In this document: positions 57,276-64,000 of the stretch, piece by piece
How the letters are laid out: each line of letters starts with the position of its first letter
Numbering within the stretch: position 1 is the stretch's first letter
Origin: Apiospora phragmitis
Taxonomy: Eukaryota; Ascomycota; Sordariomycetes; Amphisphaeriales; Apiosporaceae
Length of the DNA stretch: 64,000 nt
Direction: 5' to 3'
Assembly (NCBI GenBank): GCA_038363925.1
Contig: JAQQWL010000009.1
Coordinates: forward strand, 124,001 to 188,000
The notes under the pieces: model-generated
Databases searched by the model: none
What the model was told of the DNA's origin: nothing
The model's input: the letters and a program-made list of their open reading frames with translations, nothing else
Position numbers and translations under genes: made by a program

Positions 57276-58853
57276 CTAAACGCGAGCCCCGAACCCAAAC
57301 GCCGCCCGCACCCGTCTCACCACCTCCCCAAACATGGCATCCCGCCCGTCCCGCGTGCGCTGCACCGCGTCCCGGTTCTCGCGCGCGCGCCGGAGCAGGT
57401 ACTTCATGCACTCGCCCGTCGAGCCCCAGACAATGTACTTGTACGCGCGCGTCTTCTCGCCGACGACGCCGTTGTTCCGCACCAAATCGCCCTTCTTGAC
57501 CGCGACCAGCTCGCACGACACCTCGTCCGCCATGCCCTGGAGCTGGGCCACGGCGAGCTCCTGCACCCCTTCGTGCGCCGGGATCGCGTCACGGATGGCG
57601 CGGGCGCGGCGGACCGAGGTCTGGTTGTGGGAGCCCAGCACGAGGGAGACGAGGGGGAAGGACTTCTTCAGGGACTCAGCTGCCGACTCGGAGGGCTTGA
57701 GGACCGTGTTCCACTCGCGGCGGATCAACGCCTCGGCGACGCCGTCGTAGCACGCGTCCGTGCCCTCCTTGGTGTCATGGATGATTTCGCGCGGGTCGGA
57801 GCCGAGGTAGGCGCCGCGCACGAGCTTGACGCCCAGGGTGAAGTTGTCCTTGCCGGCGACGGCCAAGTGCTTGGCAAGGGTGGCCGGCGTCGACTTGAGG
57901 TAGGCCTGGTAGGTGCCGTACACGAGCGCGTGCCCGGGCGTGTCGGCGTTGTACTTGCGCTGGTACTCCATGGTCCAGTCGTCGATCCCGCGCTGGATGG
58001 CGTCCTGCTCGGCATCAAACAGCAGCGGCACGTCACGCTCACGCGCCAGGTCGCAGATAGCGTCGATAGCGGACCGCAGCTCCTTGGGCGGCGGCAGGCG
58101 GTTCTTGAGCGCGTAGAGGGCCTGGCGGCCCGCGCCGCTGAACTTGAGGGCCACGAAGTCTCCCGGGCCCGCGAGGCGCACCGTCTCCATGGTGCCGGCG
58201 GCCCAGGGCACCACCTCGTTGCGGACGCACTCCTCGGCGGCCGCGCCCGTCGGCAGGCCTTTCGACTCGAGGCCCTGCTGCTGCTCCTTGGTCAGGACGA
58301 CCTCCTTGGCATAGCCGAGGATGACGCCGGTGAAGCCGATGTTCTTGAGACCGGAGATGGTCTGGCGGACCTCGGGCGCGCTCTCGCCGGCGCAGAACTG
58401 CGCGTAGAAGGTCTTCTTCATGAAGTAGCGCAGCACCAGGTTCTTGTCCGGGTTCAGGATGGGGTTGCTTGTGTGTGCCAGGACGCCCATGACGGCCAGC
58501 GACGGCGGCAGCAATAGGCGGGACGAGGAGATGGTCGTGGTGAAGAGGGTGCGGATGACTGTGGAGAGAGGAAGGACTGCAAGAGGTGCTTGCTTGAGCG
58601 CCATGGTGGTTGCGTCTTCAGTTTCTGCGGGTGTGACGAGATTGCTACTTGGGGATGCCAGAGAATTCGCAGAAGGTGGCGAGCAGCGTTTTGAAGAGGA
58701 CTGCATGCCTCTTCGCTGTGTTGTATTCACTTTGCTCGTCATTCTGTGCATGTCCATCACCCTTGTGACTAAGAGGCCACATGATGCCGTGTTTGGCACT
58801 CTTCGGACGGAAGGCACGACCATAGGTCTGCCCAACACGGGGACTTTGGACAT
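57276..58853 (-). CDS. Proline dehydrogenase, mitochondrial (FAD)
   Basis: Oxidises L-proline to pyrroline-5-carboxylate with FAD, the first step of proline catabolism in mitochondria (the PUT1/prnD role). The 525-residue single exon from ATG 58,853 is chosen because the longer frame starts at a non-ATG codon. The N-terminus is basic and Ser-rich (SVRRVPNTASC, NTTQRRGMQSSSKR), consistent with a mitochondrial presequence. Barrel-domain landmarks are present: PLLFDAEQDAIQRGIDDWTM, VYGTYQAYLKSTPATLAKHL, LGVKLVRGAYLGSDPREII, VLGSHNQTSVRRA, VAQLQGMADEV, and the C-terminal YLLRRARENRDAV, whose RRxxEN arginines bind the substrate carboxylate in the family. Intact, with no frameshift; length normal for fungi. 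Proline induction is usual in fungi, but no site is identified here. Confidence 0.93.
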   Translation of the reverse strand: MSKVPVLGRPMVVPSVRRVPNTASCGLLVTRVMDMHRMTSKVNTTQRRGMQSSSKRCSPPSANSLASPSSNLVTPAETEDATTMALKQAPLAVLPLSTVIRTLFTTTISSSRLLLPPSLAVMGVLAHTSNPILNPDKNLVLRYFMKKTFYAQFCAGESAPEVRQTISGLKNIGFTGVILGYAKEVVLTKEQQQGLESKGLPTGAAAEECVRNEVVPWAAGTMETVRLAGPGDFVALKFSGAGRQALYALKNRLPPPKELRSAIDAICDLARERDVPLLFDAEQDAIQRGIDDWTMEYQRKYNADTPGHALVYGTYQAYLKSTPATLAKHLAVAGKDNFTLGVKLVRGAYLGSDPREIIHDTKEGTDACYDGVAEALIRREWNTVLKPSESAAESLKKSFPLVSLVLGSHNQTSVRRARAIRDAIPAHEGVQELAVAQLQGMADEVSCELVAVKKGDLVRNNGVVGEKTRAYKYIVWGSTGECMKYLLRRARENRDAVQRTRDGRDAMFGEVVRRVRAAFGFGARV

Positions 58854-60259
58854 TATCAGTACTGCGTTCTGTGGTCTACAAGTGGCGGCAAAACTCGAGA
58901 GCCGGAAGATGCGGAGTAAGTGGTAGTGCAAAGTAATCTGGAAGGTCTTGTCTGGTCTGGTACCGGTAGGTAGATGATTGGCGATAACAAAGAAACAAGG
59001 GCTATGCCAGCAGACGATGGAGATGCAATAGTGGCAACGACGATGACAATGAGACTGGAGAGAGGACGAGCATACTACATTGGCAGATGATGCTATCCAA
59101 CCTAAATATTGCTCCTTACTCAGGCATCGACAGTATCGGGGTGGGCTTTATCTCCGGTTTCGCAACGGCTTAAGGTTGCAGGATGCTGCGGTCCATCCAA
59201 GTGTGCCATTGGCAGCAAGCCAAGGAAAGTGCATAGGCAGGATGCATCTCCCAGATTCCCGATCCATCCACCGTTCTGGCCAACGAGAAGTCGTACCAAC
59301 GCAGCTATGACACGGCGATATGGTCTTGCTTATCGGTGTGATCGTGTAGGTGGGGAAATGAAGAGGGTAGAATGCCGCCTATAGCCGTCTAGGGGACTCT
59401 CAGGGCATTGGCGAATAAGCTTCGAGACCGTCGGTGGCCGCGGCATGGGCACTAGTCTCCAGATGCAGCTGGTCGCAGCGAAAGTAGGCCCCAAGGAGCG
59501 CAATCTAGCTTGACCATGCCGCAACGGCGTGAACTGACCGCATGCGCAATCGGAACTAGCCCAGAGATTGCTATCTCTAGCGAGTCTGGCGAGTCCGGCT
59601 CGCTGCTTCATGCTGTAGGTCTCTCTCTAGCCCATCTGCTTGGCGGAGCCCCTTCGGCTCAAGTTTGGAGGACTCGGCTCAAGGTGGAGTAGGGGCCTTC
59701 TTTTGATCTCCAGTCTCCTTCACTATTGTGACATTGTGGGGTACGGTCTCCATCGTCCTCGAGGGACGACTCGGCTATCGCTGGCGAACAGAACACTTGA
59801 TGCACTGATGAGCTAAACCTAACGAGATTAAAACGAGGCCATGGTGGAAATTTAGTTGCATCCCACGTGAGCCGCAAAGAATAGTTTCGGCCGTGGCTGA
59901 GAGGAAGATTGACCCTCGACTAGAGAGTCCTTTATCGGGATACGGGTGAGCCCAGAAGGACAAAGATAGGCGCCGCTATTCTGTTAGCAGCGACCGACTG
60001 ATGCGAAACAATAAGCTCCCACTGCAGGCTTGGCACGGGTAGGCTGCAGCGGCACTGTTCTGGCGCCTGACTCGGCCGTGTAGGACTGCAGTGTGTCGCG
60101 AGTGGTTCCGATACAGGGCAGAGAAGCAGGTGGTGTAAGAACTAGGATGGGGTCCTCGCCTAGCGACGGAAGACAAAAAGCCCTGGCACACTAGTCGCAG
60201 ATCCACGTTCTGCATATCATTTAGTCAGGACAGCACCACGGCATTCCATGGCGCATATC
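58854..60259. other. Intergenic region, no gene recognised
   Basis: 1.4 kb between the proline dehydrogenase start and the Tim17-like stop. Frames at 59,080-59,384 and 59,330-59,611 overlap on both strands and show no domain. No tRNA or rRNA feature noticed. Confidence 0.45.
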
Positions 60260-60990
60260 TCAGACCATTTCCTGCTCTTCCTTTGTCGTGCTTCCTCCGA
60301 GGCGTCTGCGCACAAATTCAACATATCCAACCGGGCGGCCTTGGGCGAGGGAGAGCAGGTCCTGGACCCCGCCATAGGCAATGCCGAACAAGAGGCCTTT
60401 TCGTGCTGTTCTCGCAGTCTCGGGAACGGAGAATCGGTCTATTGTTCGGAGCAATCTGTTAGTACGGACACAGGAATGATGCGATGCATGTGTGTGTCGT
60501 ATGACAGGACAGATAAGGCAAGGGGGGAAATCGCACTCAAAAGACTGAAGCCTCCGGCGACAGCAAAGCTAGCCCCAACCGTGTTGAATAAATCTTTGGA
60601 GCCCCTGTAGACGTCGAACAGATTTTCGGCGCAGAACATGGCGGCCGTCAAGACGCTCATGCGCATGCCCGTCTTCAGACCCTCCTTGATCCCACCAAAC
60701 GCCAAGTGGTAGTTTTTGCTCTTATGATACATGTACCAGCCGGCAGTGGTGTTGGGGAGCTTGTGGGCGTGCTCGGCGCGAAATCGTAGACCGGCCATCT
60801 TGCTGCCGTAGGAAAGACCCAGGGACATGCCGATTGAGAAGCCGGCGAAGGCGGCGATGGGGATACGGAGGAAGGGCGGCAGGGACAGTCGTGAATTCTT
60901 GCATAGCTCGTCGTAGTCTTCCTTGGTGAAGGTCGGGCGTTGCAGCTGCTTGCCCCGAGTCTGCTCGACCCGTTCTTGTAGGAGCCCCAT
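60260..60990 (-). CDS. Tim17/Tim22/Tim23-family membrane protein
   Basis: Model: complement join 60,260-60,438 and 60,537-60,990, 210 aa. The 98-nt intron has donor gtgcga, branch ctaac and acceptor aatag; splicing replaces the read-through end with NRFSVPETARTARKGLL. After a charged N-terminus (EDYDELCKNSRLSLPPFLRIP), Gly-rich membrane segments follow: AAFAGFSIGMSLGLSYG, IKEGLKTGMRMSVLTAAMF, GASFAVAGGFSLL and GLLFGIAYGGVQDLLSL. The glycine-rich helices and the ENLFDVYRGSKDLFNTVGA block match the Tim17 fold; it is probably in the inner mitochondrial membrane. It is not one of the core Tim17, Tim22 or Tim23 proteins by length and termini; the exact role is unknown. It is divergent with the gene at 61,458 across 467 bp. 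Confidence 0.75.
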
Positions 60991-61457
60991 GCTGCTGGCT
61001 GGACGAGGGACCTGTGTTGTCTTGCCTCGGGCAGGTAAATGTAAGCACTATGTTGTATATATCGCAAATGTGGATTGGCAAGCGACGAAAAAAGAGTCTT
61101 GTAGCCGACAGCCTCTTCTCTCATTGGTTTCTGCTGCTCGGTGTTGATTGGACCTTTCGGGATTGGAAGAGCGAGAAAGGAAGCTCGGGCCCCCAGCGAG
61201 AATTGACATGCCAGGTACGTACTGTGCTGCTGCCCGCTGCTGCCCGCACTAAAAGGTCAGCTGCAGCTGCAAGCACTCAACTCACTTCATCTGTAGTATC
61301 ACGGCTTCACGTGTTTTCGTGTTCAGCCTGTTACAGCCGCAGCGCGTTTGCATCCCCTCCCTGTCAATCTTGCGCTCCTCGTCATTGAAAGTTGGCCTGG
61401 GTTGAGACGAAACGAAACGATCAATATCCACCCGTCTTGGATAGCAGTCACAACAAC
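60991..61457. promoter_or_regulatory. Divergent promoter region
   Basis: 467 bp between the Tim17-like gene (-) and the 134-aa gene (+). It contains repeated gctgctgcccgctgctgcccg at about 61,222-61,242 and the palindromic cagctgcagctg at 61,259-61,270. No known binding site is asserted. Confidence 0.4.
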
Positions 61458-61933
61458 ATGGTGAGAAGCTCTAGGATTCCCAATCGTCCCCTACATTCGG
61501 CGAGCATCATGATACTAATCAAGATTTACAGGTTCAACGCCCCAATGTCACGGATGTGGACATCACTATCCGGTTCAAGCATGGCACCTGCACAGTCTTT
61601 CTCTTCGTAGACCCCACATCGACGTTCGCCGATGTGTCCAGTGAGCTGTTGGAAGTCTTGCAGGAGCGGTACCCAGAAGGCATCTCGAGCAACTCTAAGC
61701 CTGCCACGGCATTGCCCGACGATGCATCGCAGATCGCCTACGCCGTGCCCAAATCGGCTGCGGATCCCAGCCAGGGCTGGAAGCCGTTGAAGGTCGGCTC
61801 TTCCGACACGCCGGTGTCCAAGGGCCTGAAGAATGGCGCCATGGTGGCCTTTGCTTTCAAGGATGAGGATGGCGAGGCCGACTTTGACGTGGATTTCCCG
61901 ACCTACGAGGACGAGGTGGAGGAGGAGATGTAA
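61458..61933 (+). CDS. Conserved short acidic protein with ATG-only first exon
   Basis: Model: join 61,458-61,460 and 61,532-61,933, 134 aa. The first coding exon is only the ATG; the intron (gtgaga, branch actaatc, acceptor tacag, 71 nt) follows at once. The protein begins MVQRPNVTDVDITIRFKHGT, then TVFLFVDPTSTFADVSSELLEVLQERYPEG, a beta-beta-alpha pattern like a ubiquitin-type fold (inference), and ends in an acidic tail (DEDGEADFDVDFPTYEDEVEEEM). The alternative start, the ATG at 61,556, would lose the first strand. I regard it as a conserved fungal protein of unknown function, probably cytosolic or nuclear. Confidence 0.72.
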
Positions 61934-62877
61934 CGCGACGATGTCTTGATGAGTTACGACGCGAAGGGTTTGGAATGGTTACCTTGTTGCGGGATAGATG
62001 CGGCTGCAACCTTCTAGACGGCTGGCCGTGCCAATGACCATGGAAGCTTTTCTAATCATACATGCAATCACATGTGACGTGCACGGAATAAAATGTGTCT
62101 TGCCAATTCATTCTATACCACGGGAAACATCACAAGCTTCCATATACTTGATTTCATATTATGTCATGCTCGCTGTCGTCGAGTCAAACCAAACACAAAA
62201 GGGGACAGACTACGAAGAAAAGGGGCAACATGGCTCTTCTCCATGGAGGGGCAGGCTATGATCTTGTGGAAGCGATTGGCCTTGGCGATGCCCCTCCCTT
62301 CATCGAGTTTGGTTCCAAGATTCAAAGACCACGCAATCTTGTTGCAATGGAGAATCTAAAGTGGCCATTTAAACTGACATTATTGATTCACGAATCAACT
62401 GAAATTCGGAGGATAAGGACAGTGATTCTGATATTTTCGAAGCAAGGAGTCAGACTCGGTTGGATGCAACCAAAACCACATACGGTGCAACCCCACGGCC
62501 GTTTATTTTAAGACCAGGGGGGTGTTACCTAGGTGTTGCAAGATGTCAGTGGCGGGTCGGGGAACACAACTTTTCTGTCCGGTCCCCTGTTTTCTCAGCC
62601 ATTAGCCAGTCGTACCGTCTGTCTGACTTGCTTTGGATTTGTCGTTGTGTATGTCTTCAAACCCGCGATGTTGTTTACTTTCCTACTTATCTAATTTTAA
62701 CGACGCTTCGCACCTGTTCCCCAGCGACAGGCGAGCCCCCAAAGCATTCGTTTGAATAGTTTTTGGCTTTGGTTTCTATCATTGCATCTTCTCTTGTTTT
62801 ATCCTTTGTAGAGTTCTTTTTTTCCCACTCTTGCTATTTAGGTTCCGGCTCCGGCCTCACATGCCGCCATCATCTAC
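61934..62877. other. Intergenic region, leader of the Ted1-like gene
   Basis: 0.94 kb without a supported gene; T-rich tracts near 62,760-62,840 precede the downstream start. An ATG at 62,861, out of frame and overlapping the main start, could act as an upstream ORF. Confidence 0.4.
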
Positions 62878-64000
62878 ATGTCCCCCGCGGCCCTTCTTCG
62901 CAATGTCTTGCGCCTGCTCGTCCCCGTCTGCGTAGCCAGCACCGTCTGGCTTTACCTCTACCCGGTGTTCCTGGGCTGCGCCTTTCCGACCCCCGCCGAC
63001 CGCCCCGGTCCCTCCACCGCCTTCCAGTCGACGCTGCGGCAACATGTCGGCTCCTTCGCCTCCGCCGGTAGCAGTAACAAGGAAGCGGACCACCGCCTTG
63101 CGCCGTTTCGCCTGCTCACCCTTGGCGACCCCCAGCTCGAGGGCGACACGTCCATCCCGAACGCCTACCGCGACTCCTTCTCGCACCTGAAGAGCGCCTG
63201 GCAGCACGCGACCTACCAGACGCACCACGCCTCGCTGCGGTGGCGCATCCGGCAAGCCCTGCACGACCTCGTCGACTTCTACATGGAGGATATCCCCGAC
63301 ACGTTCGAGTCGGTCCGCAAGCACATCGACCTGTTCGGCAACGACTTCTACCTGGCCCACATATACCGCACGCTGCGCTGGTGGGCGCGCCCGACCCACG
63401 TCACCGTGCTCGGCGACCTGCTGGGCAGCCAGTGGATCAGCAACGAGGAGTTCGCCCGTCGCAGCTGGCGCTTCTGGAATCGGTCGTTTGCTGGCGGCGA
63501 GCGCGTCCCCGACGATGTGGCTGCCTACCCGGCCGGCGAGTACGACGTGACGGGCCTACTCGGCTCCGACCACGCCAACGACACGGTCTGGCGCCGGCGC
63601 ATCATCAACATCGCCGGCAACCACGACGTCGGCTACGCGGGCGACCTGACCTACGAGCGGCTGTCGCGGTTCGAGACCGCGTTCGGGAAAGCTGCGTACG
63701 AGCTCCGCTTCGAGCTGCCCGTCACCAACGCCACGCTGAACGCGACACTCTTCGACCCCGAGGCCAACCCGGACTCGACCCGGCTCATCCCCGAGCTGCG
63801 CATCGTCGTGGTCAACGACATGAACCTCGACACGCCCGCGCTGATCGCCGACCTGCAGGACAAGACCTACTCGTTCGTCAACGACGTCATTAATACTGCG
63901 TCGGCCGTCGAGTTCCAGGGCCATTTCACGGTCGTCCTGACGCACATCCCCATGTACAAGCGCCGCGGCATCTGCGTCGACCCCCCTTACTTCGACTTCC
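62878..64000 (+). CDS. Ted1/Cdc1-type calcineurin-like phosphoesterase (5' part)
   Basis: Open from ATG 62,878 to the window end (374 codons, 3' part missing). A membrane segment lies at about residues 9-32, then a lumenal metallophosphoesterase with LLTLGDPQLEGD (about 80-90), THVTVLGDLLGSQW (173-186), INIAGNHDVGYAGD (243-256) and VVLTHIPMYKRRGICVDPP near the end. These are the GDxQ, GD, GNHD and TH metal-ligand blocks. The QLEGD and YKRRGICV text fits the Ted1 branch, which in yeast removes ethanolamine phosphate from GPI glycans so that GPI proteins can leave the ER. A likely ER resident. The assignment to Ted1 rather than Cdc1 is from motif memory. Confidence 0.85.
   Translation, partial: MSPAALLRNVLRLLVPVCVASTVWLYLYPVFLGCAFPTPADRPGPSTAFQSTLRQHVGSFASAGSSNKEADHRLAPFRLLTLGDPQLEGDTSIPNAYRDSFSHLKSAWQHATYQTHHASLRWRIRQALHDLVDFYMEDIPDTFESVRKHIDLFGNDFYLAHIYRTLRWWARPTHVTVLGDLLGSQWISNEEFARRSWRFWNRSFAGGERVPDDVAAYPAGEYDVTGLLGSDHANDTVWRRRIINIAGNHDVGYAGDLTYERLSRFETAFGKAAYELRFELPVTNATLNATLFDPEANPDSTRLIPELRIVVVNDMNLDTPALIADLQDKTYSFVNDVINTASAVEFQGHFTVVLTHIPMYKRRGICVDPPYFDF

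Noticed and set aside
57226..58517. Long open frames opposite the proline dehydrogenase
   Set aside because: Shadows of a GC-rich coding strand, low-complexity Arg/Gly/Ala text.
1..64000. CRISPR arrays, rRNA operons or bacterial-type operons
   Set aside because: None seen; gene structure and RIP mark this as fungal nuclear DNA.

Overview
The window is nuclear DNA of a filamentous ascomycete. Genes carry short GT-AG introns with CTAAC-type branch sites and start with ATG in good fungal context. The family content (Zn2Cys6 regulator, TIM50, proline dehydrogenase, HET domain, Ted1-like phosphoesterase) is typical of Pezizomycotina, most likely Sordariomycetes. About half of the window is AT-rich DNA almost free of CpA/TpG, which is the mark of repeat-induced point mutation (RIP). 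No genus is claimed.

Layout: (1) 1-10.6 kb is ordinary gene space. It holds a large Zn2Cys6 regulator at 3.57-6.57 kb, apparently broken by two 1-nt indels, a three-exon Cys-rich small secreted protein at 7.77-8.64 kb, and the first member of a small single-pass membrane-protein family at 10.33 kb. (2) 10.6-40.2 kb is a RIP-mutated nest of transposons with no live gene. Its order can be read from target-site duplications: element LTR-B (12,377-34,713) holds a Gypsy element, LTR-A, inserted six bases inside its left LTR (12,383-22,502, TSD ATTAA), and a Copia element, LTR-C (26,551-32,659). The Gypsy element itself holds a Fot1/pogo DNA transposon (15,786-17,644, TA duplication) and a 493-bp miniature LTR-like element (18,667-19,159, TSD GTAAT). 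A solo LTR-B (TSD AAAAG) and decayed pogo-type transposases lie outside. (3) 40.7-49.6 kb carries five more loci of the membrane-protein family: one split by a second Fot1/pogo element with 44-bp terminal repeats, two on + and two on -. A mostly unmutated solo LTR of the LTR-A family lies between the last two. (4) 50.5-64 kb is housekeeping gene space: TIM50, an F-box-like protein, a decayed HET gene, proline dehydrogenase, a Tim17-family membrane protein, a short conserved acidic protein with an ATG-only first exon, and the 5' part of a Ted1/Cdc1-type phosphoesterase.

The most notable content is the family of 85-108 aa membrane proteins sharing an N-terminal hydrophobic block ending IAYLTY and an Arg-rich tail, which surrounds the transposon nest, and the nested elements whose insertion points can be shown by frame restoration. 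Several conserved genes need a single G or C added or removed to read through. I therefore suspect homopolymer errors in the assembly as well as true decay.
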